From assembly GCA_964528675.1 (NCBI GenBank), contig CAZGTU010000028.1, positions 1-46,973 on the forward strand: a DNA stretch of 46,973 bases, given 5' to 3'. Below, in pieces: positions 1-7,781 of this stretch. The stretch's first letter is position 1. Each line of letters opens with the position of its first letter. The DNA is from CAYRTD01 sp964528675 (GTDB lineage Bacteria; Bacteroidota; Bacteroidia; Bacteroidales; GCA-2748055). The notes below the pieces were generated by a model. It was given only the letters and a program-made list of their open reading frames with translations. It was not told where the DNA came from and made no database searches. The position numbers and the translations under genes were made by a program.

Positions 1-75
1 TTAATAATGATTTTATTTGCCAAACGCTGGGGGTGAGAAACCTCTCTCTTGTTAGGGAATTAATAAAGTAAAAGT

Positions 76-163
76 GGGCAAATTGCTCCGAAGCACTGAA
101 AAAAATGATCTAGCTCTCCAATTTCCAGTATGAATGTCCATAAATGAATTTCAATTTTAGCAT
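76..163 (-). repeat. 88-bp dispersed element, copy 1
   Basis: This stretch is nearly the same as 3601-3689 (about 90% by eye). Both contain CCAATTTCCAGTATGAATGT followed by a near-identical run to TTTTAGCAT, and both begin with GGGCAAATTGCTCC. Each copy lies downstream of a minus-strand gene and in the same orientation relative to it. It has no open reading frame of useful length, so it is noncoding. I do not recognise the family. The rest of 1-245 shows no gene. Confidence 0.85.
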
Positions 164-227
164 GGTGCGATTAAAAGAATTGTGCCGATTTCATTCATCT
201 GAACCGGTCAAAACTTTTCCGATCTGT

Positions 228-255
228 CTGTTTTCCGTTTACCGTTTACTGATTA
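228..255 (-). repeat. CCGTTTA-type heptamer array overlapping a stop codon
   Basis: On the plus strand the units CTGTTTT, CCGTTTA, CCGTTTA and CTGATTA follow each other in a 7-bp register. The stop codon of the PorV-like gene (246-248) lies inside the third unit, so the array reaches into the last codons of the gene. The same CCGTTTA unit is used at 27708-27749. Confidence 0.7.
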
Positions 256-1441
256 CCTTTCCAATGTTTGACGGGTAGGCATGGTCCACTATATCCGGCA
301 GAAACCACCCAGGTTTCAACGGGATGGTTACCGGGAGCGGAAAAAAGCTTACCATCAAGACTGAATCCATTCAGGAAGATGCCTGCGCCAAAAGTATTGT
401 AATACCTGTTGCTCTGTGAATAATGCTGCATTATCTTTCCGAGTCTGAGGGCTAAATAATTATTCTTATAATTGCTTAAACGTAATTCTCCTCCGACCTT
501 ATGAATAAATTCATGCATTTCACCATTAAGGCCATCAGGGTCATCATACCATGACCTATAAAGAGCTTTGAATATTGAAATATTCGGATCCATTCCTTTT
601 AATATTTTTCCCTCATCATAAACGGGTATGGATGGAACAAGATATCTTTCTGTCTGATAAACCAGGTTTGTAATTAAAAAACTTTTTTCGGATATGCGGA
701 AATTATGATTCACAAGCATCCCGAGTCCAAAAATTGTGGGGAGGAATTGATTTTTTTCATCAGGGTCATCGCTATATTTTGTTTTTGGACCAAAATTCCT
801 TATTGAACTTCCAAATTGCAAATGTACTTCTCTCGTTTTGCTGACCGGAATATTTTTTTCATAGTTTAGTCCAACATCGAAAGCAAATGAATTTATAGGT
901 TTGAACTGGTATCCGTTTAATAATTCGAATTCGCCGAGATTACTTTGAAAATATTTAAATGATATTCCTGCTGACAGGCTTTTCATGAATTTTTCGGCAT
1001 AACTTAGCTGATGCAGGTATTCATAAGCGTCTACAACTAGTAAACCGGGTGTGGTGAATGTAGGAGTGAAATTAGCCATGGAAAAATAGCGGAAACGGTA
1101 TCCCAGCCTTCTTTTCGGAGAAATTGAATAAAAAGAATTCAGATCAAAAATATTCAGTCCAGGCATCAGCAGTTTCATCCATGGAGAATACTTATATTGA
1201 ATCCTCCCTGATCTTGATTTCTTGCCAGCAAAGCCGGGTTCTGCAATAACCCTGCATGCTGGTAATGTTGGTCTGCAACAACTGCAGCTTCCCCTATTGC
1301 ACCAACAGACGGGTCTGTACAAAAGTCTAGAAAACCTATACCGTATTCAACACCAGACCTGATTGGGTCCGGGTATCTGATTTGAGATTGAAGAATAGTT
1401 CCCGGGAATAATAATAAAAAGAAAAGGGAGAACCTGCGCAT
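246..1441 (-). pseudogene. PorV/LptO-like T9SS outer-membrane protein, frameshifted
   Basis: Two overlapping minus-strand frames together make one PorV-like outer-membrane protein. The 5' part (1441 to about 1200) encodes a signal peptide (MRRFSLFFLLLFPGTILQSQ), then a GAIGEAAVV stretch and LLQNPALLAR, matching the PorV 'GGMGDAGVA...NPAKLA' start. The 3' part begins in the other frame with YKYSPWMKLLMPGLNI, matching the family's 'sYtPWLr.Lv.di', and continues as beta-barrel-like strands (RYFSMANFT, SFKYFQSNLGEF) to the stop. The frames join near 1200-1225 at the GG/GR position, so one base has been gained or lost there. PorV proteins release and shuttle T9SS cargo at the outer membrane. The N gap only about 200 bases upstream makes an assembly or read error as likely as true decay. 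Family call is firm; PorV versus a related PorV/PorQ-family paralogue is open. Confidence 0.75.
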
Positions 1442-1600
1442 AGGTTTAGTTTTTAGGTAGTTATTAACTATAACTCCCTGTAAGATGTTTTTATTGTAGG
1501 ATTTTTGTTTTATTTATACAGCATGGTCCATTCCTTCCTTCGCCTTCCTGAACGCTGAGATCCTAAAAAAACACAAAGCATTGTCATCTTAGCCTCTATC

Positions 1601-1635
1601 GTCCATTGTCCATGGTCTATGGTCCATCATCCTTC
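1601..1635 (-). repeat. GTCCATG-type heptamer array
   Basis: Five plus-strand 7-mers in register: GTCCATT, GTCCATG, GTCTATG, GTCCATC, ATCCTTC. The array is cut off by the N gap, so its real length is unknown. The same unit, written CCATGGT, occurs twice at 27760-27773. The sense strand of the aminotransferase gene reads the purine-rich complement. Confidence 0.7.
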
Positions 1636-1735
1636 NNNNNNNNNNNNNNNNNNNNNNNNNNNNNNNNNNNNNNNNNNNNNNNNNNNNNNNNNNNNNNNNN
1701 NNNNNNNNNNNNNNNNNNNNNNNNNNNNNNNNNNN
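1636..1735. other. 100-base N gap (scaffold join)
   Basis: Exactly 100 N characters, the conventional placeholder for a gap of unknown size. It is flanked by tandem repeats on both sides, which probably caused the assembly break. Confidence 0.98.
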
Positions 1736-1796
<61 letters not shown>

Positions 1797-1802
1797 GATT
1801 AT

Positions 1803-2999
1803 CTACTCCCTCCCCGGATAATTATTCAACCCCTCTTCTAAACATTTCATCGCTTTTTCCAGATCATCCTTCTTCAGCACATAGGCTATTCTTACCTGTT
1901 TTCTGCCTTTTTCGGGATCAAAATAAAAGCCGGAAGCCGGGGCAAGCATCACGGTTTTATTTTCATATTCAAATTCGCTGAGCATCCATTCCGAGAATTT
2001 ATCAGCATCGTCAACAGGAAGTTGGGCAATGGTATAAAAAGCTCCACCGGGTACAGGACACTGAACGCCATCCATTTTATTCAGGGCATCTACCATGTAA
2101 TTCCTTCTCTCGATGTATTCATTGTAGACCTCATTGAAATAGGATACCGGCGTGTCAAGTGCAGCCTCTCCTATGATCTGACCGAGAGCAGGAGGACTCA
2201 ATCTGGCCTGGGCAAATTTTAATGCGGTTTGTATAACATCCTTGTTCTTGCTAACAAGGGCTCCAATCCTTACACCGCATGCACTGTAGCGTTTAGATAC
2301 ACTGTCGAACATGATCACATTGTTTTCAAGGCCTTTGAGATGCATAACAGAGAAATGTTTATGATCATCATAACAAAATTCCCGGTATACCTCATCAGAA
2401 TAAAGATATAGATCATGTTTTTTAACGATTTCACCAAGGGTGCTGATCTCTTCTTCCGAATACAGATATCCGGTAGGATTATTCGGATTACAAATCATAA
2501 TACCCCGTGTCTTCGGTCCGATAAGCTTCTCCAGATCCTCAATAGGGGGAAGGGCAAAATTCCCTTCAATATAGGAAGTTACGGGGACAATTTTCACCCC
2601 TGCTGTGGTGGCAAAACCATTGTAATTTGCATAGAAAGGCTCGGGTACGATAATTTCCTCACCCGGATTAAGGGTAGACATAAGGGCAAATGAGATCGCT
2701 TCGGAACCTCCGGTTGTAATTAACATTTCCGTATGGTCAACATTTATCCCAAGTTTAACGTAAAATGTAGCCAATTTTCTCCTGTAACTTTCGTTTCCGG
2801 CAGAATGGCTGTATTCTATTACCGTCTCCTTCATGTTCTTCAACGCTTCAATGGCAACTTCCGGAGTTTTAATATCAGGTTGACCAATGTTAAGATGATA
2901 AACTTTTCTTCCTTTACGTTTGGCTTCTTCTGCAAAGGGTACCAGCCGTCTGATGGGAGATGCCGGCATTTGCTTTCCTTTTTCTGATAATTCAGGCAT
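1803..2999 (-). CDS. PLP-dependent class I/II aminotransferase
   Basis: A 398-aa fold-type I aminotransferase of the aspartate-aminotransferase-like group, moving an amino group between an amino acid and a 2-oxo acid with pyridoxal phosphate in the cytoplasm. Visible motifs: NIGQPD (about 37-42, substrate loop), TTGGSEA (95-101), the NPNNPTG cofactor loop (171-177), SDEVY with the ring-binding Asp202 and Tyr205, the Schiff-base Lys236 in SVSKRYS, and the carboxylate-binding Arg370 in VRIAY. Length is normal and the ATG start is clear. The DUF1573 lipoprotein gene ends 19 bases upstream on the same strand, so the two are probably co-transcribed. Substrate (Asp, Ala/Val or aromatic) cannot be told from the sequence. 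The last codons (Gly-Arg-Glu-stop) lie in a G/A-rich run that leads into the hexamer repeat. Confidence 0.92.
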   Translation of the reverse strand: MPELSEKGKQMPASPIRRLVPFAEEAKRKGRKVYHLNIGQPDIKTPEVAIEALKNMKETVIEYSHSAGNESYRRKLATFYVKLGINVDHTEMLITTGGSEAISFALMSTLNPGEEIIVPEPFYANYNGFATTAGVKIVPVTSYIEGNFALPPIEDLEKLIGPKTRGIMICNPNNPTGYLYSEEEISTLGEIVKKHDLYLYSDEVYREFCYDDHKHFSVMHLKGLENNVIMFDSVSKRYSACGVRIGALVSKNKDVIQTALKFAQARLSPPALGQIIGEAALDTPVSYFNEVYNEYIERRNYMVDALNKMDGVQCPVPGGAFYTIAQLPVDDADKFSEWMLSEFEYENKTVMLAPASGFYFDPEKGRKQVRIAYVLKKDDLEKAMKCLEEGLNNYPGRE

Positions 3000-3018
3000 T
3001 GTAAATTAAATTATTCTG

Positions 3019-3435
3019 TTATTTCTTTTTAACATTTCCTTTGATAAATAGCTTCACCGGTGAGTTCTCTGCATTGGAATAAACTGTTATACTCTTCTGG
3101 AATCTTCCCTCGATTTTTGTGTTGTAGCTAATTCCAATTCTGCTTTTTTCTCCGGGTTTAACAGGTTCTTCCGGCCATTCAGGGCGCGTGCATCCACAGG
3201 TAGTCCTCACTGTATTAACGATAAGCTCTTCTTCAGAATCATTGGTAAATTCAAAATAGCACCGACCGTCACCTTGGTATGGAATGGTGCCAAAATCGTG
3301 CATCGTACTTTCAAAATCGATCCTGGGTTTTGTTGCTTCATCTTCTTCTGCTGTATTTTGATTATTGCATGAAAACGCCAATATTATTGTGAATGCTGTA
3401 AGTACTACCAAAATTCTTTTCATTCTCAAATCCAT
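3019..3435 (-). CDS. DUF1573 domain lipoprotein
   Basis: A 138-aa exported protein. The N-terminus is a lipoprotein signal: MKR, a hydrophobic run, then LAFSC with Cys23 as the lipid anchor. After an acidic linker comes a DUF1573 domain (about 38-137), an immunoglobulin-like fold common in Bacteroidota. Typical pieces are DFESTMHDFGTIPYQGDG, the TTCGCTRPEWP motif and the closing SITVYSNAENSPVKLFIKG. The function of the family is not established. An alternative ATG at 3423 (MKRILVV) gives a more typical signal peptide and may be the true start. It is followed 19 bases later by the aminotransferase gene, so an operon is likely. A TATTTTTG -7 box lies upstream at 3476-3483. Confidence 0.88.
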   Translation of the reverse strand: MDLRMKRILVVLTAFTIILAFSCNNQNTAEEDEATKPRIDFESTMHDFGTIPYQGDGRCYFEFTNDSEEELIVNTVRTTCGCTRPEWPEEPVKPGEKSRIGISYNTKIEGRFQKSITVYSNAENSPVKLFIKGNVKKK

Positions 3436-3475
3436 AAAAATCTACCCTATATGAGTTTTTCATCTCTAACCTTCA

Positions 3476-3483
3476 CAAAAATA
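3476..3483 (-). promoter_or_regulatory. Candidate Bacteroidota -7 box for the DUF1573 operon
   Basis: The minus strand reads TATTTTTG, a full match to the TAnnTTTG -7 element of the primary sigma factor of Bacteroidota. It sits about 40 bases before the ATG at 3435. No good TTTG -33 box is seen at the expected distance. Confidence 0.45.
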
Positions 3484-3579
3484 AGCTTAATAATGAAATT
3501 TCTTTATGCTGAAGAAAACAATTTGTATCTGCTTTCTAAAGCCTTTGGCGACAGCTCGAAACTGCAGGATCATCAAATC

Positions 3580-3600
3580 AAAGCTGAAAGCTGAAAGCTC
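3580..3600. repeat. Three AAAGCTG heptamers
   Basis: AAAGCTG, AAAGCTG and AAAGCTC stand in a 7-bp register and directly abut the 88-bp dispersed element. Confidence 0.7.
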
Positions 3601-3689
3601 GGGCAAATTGCTCCACAGGGCAGAAAAAAAATAATTTAGCTCTCCAATTTCCAGTATGAATGTCCATAAATGGATTTCAATTTTAGCAT
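3601..3689 (-). repeat. 88-bp dispersed element, copy 2
   Basis: Near-identical to 76-163: same ends (GGGCAAATTGCTCC and TTTTAGCAT) and an almost perfect 50-base core. Differences cluster in the 20 bases after the first end. It lies downstream of a minus-strand gene in the same relative orientation as copy 1. Confidence 0.85.
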
Positions 3690-3735
3690 CTGGGCGGACC
3701 GGGGGGTATTAAAGACGAAATGCCTTAATAATCAC

Positions 3736-3753
3736 TTTTCGGAGTAGGCTCAA
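3736..3753 (-). repeat. Boundary motif TTGAGCCTACTCCGAAAA, copy 1
   Basis: The minus strand reads TTGAGCCTACTCCGAAAA, identical over 18 bases to 27507-27524 and differing at one base over 17 from the inverted copy at 27636-27652. In each case it lies just beyond heptamer arrays that follow a stop codon. Confidence 0.85.
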
Positions 3754-3773
3754 CCTTTAAACCTTAAACCCTT

Positions 3774-3878
3774 AAACTCCCCACTCCCCACTCCACACTC
3801 CAAACTCCACACTCCAAACTCCCCACTCCAAACTCCAAACTCCCCACTCCAAACTCCAAACTCCCCACTCCCCACTCC
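3774..3878 (-). repeat. 15-unit NNACTCC heptamer array
   Basis: Fifteen consecutive 7-mers without any break in register. Each is CC, AC or AA followed by the fixed ACTCC. The array abuts the stop codon of the ketopantoate reductase gene (3879-3881) with no spacer. The sense strand of that gene reads GGAGTNN repeats, the same as the 27285-27333 array. A run of AACCTTA-like units at 3752-3773 continues it. Confidence 0.95.
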
Positions 3879-4898
3879 CTAATATTTCACAAAAAATTCC
3901 TCTTCAAAATTATTTAGACCGGGTTTTCTTTCACCTTTTTCAATTTCTTTTACCATTTCGGTAACTTTTTGATTCAGGGGGGCATCGATATTATGTTTTG
4001 CAGCTTGTCTTGTAATGAAGCCATTGAAGTAATCAATCTCTGTTTTTTTTCCCCTTTCAATAGATTGGAGGCTGGAGGATTTTAATCTCCTGTATTTAAA
4101 CCCCATTAAGGTGACAATAAGCTGTCTTCTCGCTGAGGCCACCAACCCGGGATCAAGGAATTTATAATAGTCAATTGTATTTGCGTAGGGTTCTATTTTG
4201 ATCTCCATGGCATTCGCTACTTCAACGGCTTCTTCAAGGATCTGATAAAACATCTTGCGTAATTTTTTTCTCTTGAGCATTTGCCCGAGGGTTAGACCTG
4301 AAATTGCTCCAAGAGCACTGATACAGGAGTTAATGATCAATTTAGAATAGAGATCACCGTAGATGTTATTTGAAATATAAGTGGGTGCCAGATGGTTCAG
4401 AATTTTTTTCAGCTTTGTAATTCTTTCGGCTGAAATGCCATTTAATGACCCGACAACATTAATACCTCCGCTGGTCATATCATAATTACCCGGCTCAATC
4501 ATTGTAGCTCCCCAGCCTACAATGCAGCCAACCGTGCGATGAGTTCCCACTATATTGGCCAGTTCATCTTCGCAGATCCCGTTTTGCATTGAAACGACCA
4601 GGGAATCTTTTTCCAGGAATGGAAGGATATGCATGGCAGCTTCTCTCATATCGTTTGCCTTTGTCGCGATCAGAACAATATCAAAAGTTTCAGATAAGAG
4701 ATCTGAAGGCAAATAGGCATTAACTTTCCGCGTGAAATTACCATGATGTCCGGTTACCCGCAATCCACGAGTCTTGGCAAGTTTTTTTAAATCAGGATAT
4801 TTGACAAGGAGATCAACATCAATATTTTTTTGTGCCAGTCGAGCTGCAGTGATTCCTCCGATAGCGCCGGCTCCGATTACCAGGATGTTTCTTTTCAT
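3879..4898 (-). CDS. panE: 2-dehydropantoate 2-reductase (ketopantoate reductase family)
   Basis: A 339-aa protein of the ApbA/PanE family, which reduces 2-dehydropantoate to pantoate with NADPH in pantothenate (coenzyme A) synthesis. The Rossmann GAGAIGG motif is at residues 8-14, MQNGICEDE follows the nucleotide domain (about 104-112), the catalytic lysine is expected in LYSKLIINS (about 183-191), and the substrate-binding helix carries RGKKTEIDYFNG (about 283-294). Length is slightly above the usual 300, with a charged C-terminal tail. Start ATG is clear. No neighbour belongs to the pathway, so a related 2-oxo-acid reductase role is possible. A perfect heptamer array begins directly after its stop codon. 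Confidence 0.85.
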   Translation of the reverse strand: MKRNILVIGAGAIGGITAARLAQKNIDVDLLVKYPDLKKLAKTRGLRVTGHHGNFTRKVNAYLPSDLLSETFDIVLIATKANDMREAAMHILPFLEKDSLVVSMQNGICEDELANIVGTHRTVGCIVGWGATMIEPGNYDMTSGGINVVGSLNGISAERITKLKKILNHLAPTYISNNIYGDLYSKLIINSCISALGAISGLTLGQMLKRKKLRKMFYQILEEAVEVANAMEIKIEPYANTIDYYKFLDPGLVASARRQLIVTLMGFKYRRLKSSSLQSIERGKKTEIDYFNGFITRQAAKHNIDAPLNQKVTEMVKEIEKGERKPGLNNFEEEFFVKY

Positions 4899-5092
4899 AC
4901 TAAATGTTTAATTCCCTGTTTAAATGAAAATAAAGGTTTGAAAAAAGAAAAAACTATTTGAATAGAATTAAAATGACTTTTCATAATTCTTCAAAAGATT
5001 ATTTAAGATAAATCTATAAATTAAAAACCGAATTAAAAAAAGAAATTATTAAAACACGGGGTTTCCATAATATGAAATCATGTCAGTTTTGT

Positions 5093-5100
5093 TATTTTTG
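5093..5100 (+). promoter_or_regulatory. Candidate -7 box for valS
   Basis: TATTTTTG matches TAnnTTTG and lies 36 bases before the valS ATG. The upstream spacer (4899-5135) is very AT-rich; no clear -33 TTTG is present. Confidence 0.4.
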
Positions 5101-5135
5101 CACTTTATTTTACTAAAACTGAGAATCAAAAGAAA

Positions 5136-7781
5136 ATGGACATTCCCACTAAATATGATCCTTCCAAAACCGAGGATAAATGGTATAGTTACTGGATGGA
5201 GAAAGGCTTTTTTTATTCTGATCCGGATGAACGTGAGCCTTATACTATTGTTATTCCTCCTCCCAATGTAACCGGTGTTCTTCACATGGGCCATATGCTC
5301 AATAATACCATTCAGGACGTTCTTGTACGAAGAGCCCGGATGATGGGGAAAAATGCTTTATGGTTGCCCGGTACTGATCATGCATCAATTGCAACTGAAG
5401 CAAGAGTGGTGGCCAAGCTTGCAAAGGAAGGAATTAAAAAGTCGGATCTGAGCCGTGAAGAATTCCTGAAGCATGCATGGGAATGGAAAGAAAAGCATGG
5501 AGGAATCATACTTGAGCAATTAAAGAAGCTCGGAGCATCATGCGATTGGAGAAGGACCAAATTTACCATGGATGATGAAATGTCAGAAAGTGTGCTACGT
5601 GTTTTTATCGATCTTTACAACAAAGGCCTGATATATCGCGGTGTGAGAATGGTGAATTGGGATCCAAGTGCGAAAACGGCTGTTTCGGATGAAGAGGTGG
5701 TCTATCGTGAAGTACAGTCAAAATTATATTATGTAAGATACTTTATTGAGGGAGAAGAGGATTTTCTTACCATTGCAACTACTCGTCCCGAGACTATTCT
5801 GGGCGATACTGCAGTCTGTATAAATCCGAATGATGAGCGGTTTAAAAAATTTAAAAACAAGAAGGCTGTCATTCCCATTGTAAACCGGGTTGTTCCCATA
5901 ATTGAAGATGAATATGTAGACATGGAGTTTGGTACCGGGGCACTGAAAATAACTCCGGCACATGATGAAAATGACTATCATCTGGGCATTAAACATAACC
6001 TGGAAAGCATCGATATTTTCAATGACGATGGTACGCTGAATGAAAATGCCACTGTCTTTATCGGAGAAGACCGTTTCGTGGTGAGGGACAAAATAACAGG
6101 GCTGCTGAAAGATAAAGGCCATCTGGTAAAAGTGGAAGATTATGTAAACAAGGTTGGATTCTCTGAAAGGACTGATGTAGTAATTGAGCCCAAGCTTTCT
6201 CTCCAATGGTTCCTGAAGATGAAAGAAATATCCCGGCCGGCCCTGGAAAGTGTAATGAAAGATAAGGTAAAGCTTTATCCTCCCAAATTTAAAAACACCT
6301 ATCGCCACTGGATGGAGAATGTTAAGGACTGGTGTATTTCGCGGCAGCTATGGTGGGGACAGCGGATTCCTGCATGGTATTACGGACCTGGTCCCAATGA
6401 TTATGTTGTCACAGCAGACAATAAGAAAGCCATTGAGATGGCCCGTGAGAAAACCGGAAATCCTGACTTGCAGGAAAATGATCTTAAACAGGATGAAGAT
6501 GTTCTGGATACCTGGTTCTCTTCATGGCTGTGGCCAATCTCGGTGTTTGATGGAATACGGAATCCGGATAATGAGGAAATAAAGTATTACTATCCCACCA
6601 ATGACCTGGTTACCGCTCCCGAGATACTTTTCTTCTGGGTGGCAAGAATGATCATTGCAGGATATGAATATAGGGATGAGAAACCTTTTCAAAATGTTTA
6701 TCTTACCGGGATTGTAAGGGATAGCCAGAGAAGAAAAATGTCAAAATCCCTGGGAAATTCTCCTGATCCCATCGAGTTGATGAAAAAGTATTCTGCCGAT
6801 GGAGTAAGGATTGGAATGCTCTTTGCCTCACCTGCCGGGAATGATCTTTTGTTCGATGAAAGCCTGACAGAACAGGGCCGGAATTTTGGCAATAAGATAT
6901 GGAATGTCTTCCGTTTGATTAAAACAATGAAAGTGGATGATTCCCTCGATCAGCCTGAAGAAACAAGAATTGCCATTGAATGGTTTGAAAATAAACTGGA
7001 CCAGGCCATTATTCAAATGGAGAAGCATTTTTCAAGTTTCCGTCTTTCGGATGCACTCATAAGTATATACCGTCTATTCTGGGAAGAGGCTTCTTCCTGG
7101 TTCCTGGAGATTATCAAACCTGGTTTTGGCAAAGCCATAGATGCAAAAAGTTATCACAGGATCCTTGAATTTATTGAGAAACTTCTGAAACTACTGCATC
7201 CCTTTATGCCATTTATTACAGAGGAAATCTGGTATTATTTGAAAGATCGCAAAGACGGAGAAAGCATTATGATTTCTTCAATGCCGGTTGCAGGTGTTGT
7301 AAATGAAGATTACATTGAACAGTTTGAAAGAATAAAGCAGGTAGTGACTTCAGTTCGAAATATAAGGAATGAAAAACAGATCCCGGTGAAAGAGCCTCTG
7401 GTTCTCGGATATAATGTTAATGAGGGTAGCTATAACCAAGATTTTACTCCGGTAATTAAAAAACTTGCCAGCATTTCCGAGATCCGGGAATTAGACGAAA
7501 AACCTGTGGGGGCAGTGGCGTTTATTGTAAAGAATGTTGAATATTACCTGGAAATCGGAGCTAAAATTGATACGGAAGAAGAGATCAAAAAACTTACAGA
7601 AGAACTTGAATATACCCGTGGCTTTTTGAATTCAGTTATGAAAAAGTTGAATAATGAACGATTCGTTCAGAATGCTCCCGAAGCAGTGGTTCAGAAAGAA
7701 AAAGATAAAAAAGCAGACGCGGAAGGAAAGATATCCGTTCTTGAAAAGCAGATAGAAATTTTGGAAAAGCAGGGATCTTGA
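5136..7781 (+). CDS. valS: Valine--tRNA ligase
   Basis: An 881-aa class I aminoacyl-tRNA synthetase that charges tRNA-Val in the cytoplasm. The HIGH motif is HMGH at residues 50-53 after PPPNVTGVL, and the KMSKS motif is in RRKMSKSLGN (about 530). The editing domain carries TTRPETILGDTAV (about 215-227) with DEND. The C-terminal 65 residues (EEEIKKLTEELEYTR onwards) form the coiled-coil arm that is typical of ValRS and absent from IleRS. Full length, clear ATG start. The next gene starts at the last base of its stop codon (TGATG), so the two are translationally coupled. Confidence 0.98.
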   Translation: MDIPTKYDPSKTEDKWYSYWMEKGFFYSDPDEREPYTIVIPPPNVTGVLHMGHMLNNTIQDVLVRRARMMGKNALWLPGTDHASIATEARVVAKLAKEGIKKSDLSREEFLKHAWEWKEKHGGIILEQLKKLGASCDWRRTKFTMDDEMSESVLRVFIDLYNKGLIYRGVRMVNWDPSAKTAVSDEEVVYREVQSKLYYVRYFIEGEEDFLTIATTRPETILGDTAVCINPNDERFKKFKNKKAVIPIVNRVVPIIEDEYVDMEFGTGALKITPAHDENDYHLGIKHNLESIDIFNDDGTLNENATVFIGEDRFVVRDKITGLLKDKGHLVKVEDYVNKVGFSERTDVVIEPKLSLQWFLKMKEISRPALESVMKDKVKLYPPKFKNTYRHWMENVKDWCISRQLWWGQRIPAWYYGPGPNDYVVTADNKKAIEMAREKTGNPDLQENDLKQDEDVLDTWFSSWLWPISVFDGIRNPDNEEIKYYYPTNDLVTAPEILFFWVARMIIAGYEYRDEKPFQNVYLTGIVRDSQRRKMSKSLGNSPDPIELMKKYSADGVRIGMLFASPAGNDLLFDESLTEQGRNFGNKIWNVFRLIKTMKVDDSLDQPEETRIAIEWFENKLDQAIIQMEKHFSSFRLSDALISIYRLFWEEASSWFLEIIKPGFGKAIDAKSYHRILEFIEKLLKLLHPFMPFITEEIWYYLKDRKDGESIMISSMPVAGVVNEDYIEQFERIKQVVTSVRNIRNEKQIPVKEPLVLGYNVNEGSYNQDFTPVIKKLASISEIRELDEKPVGAVAFIVKNVEYYLEIGAKIDTEEEIKKLTEELEYTRGFLNSVMKKLNNERFVQNAPEAVVQKEKDKKADAEGKISVLEKQIEILEKQGS

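Larger units (their letters stand above)
3436..3878. other. Repeat-rich spacer upstream of the DUF1573 gene
   Basis: No gene is visible. Going from the ketopantoate reductase stop at 3879 downwards, the spacer holds the NNACTCC array (3774-3878), a short AACCTTA-like array (3752-3773), the motif TTGAGCCTACTCCGAAAA on the minus strand (3736-3753), an 88-bp dispersed element (3601-3689), three AAAGCTG units (3580-3600), and then the promoter region of the DUF1573 gene. Confidence 0.9.

Noticed and set aside
3774..3878. NNACTCC repeats as a CRISPR or iteron origin
   Set aside because: No spacers, no replication initiator gene nearby, and the same units recur after other genes; a degenerate tandem array fits better.
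5724..6308. 194-aa minus-strand open frame inside valS
   Set aside because: Entirely antisense to the strongly conserved ValRS editing region; composition is that of a shadow frame.
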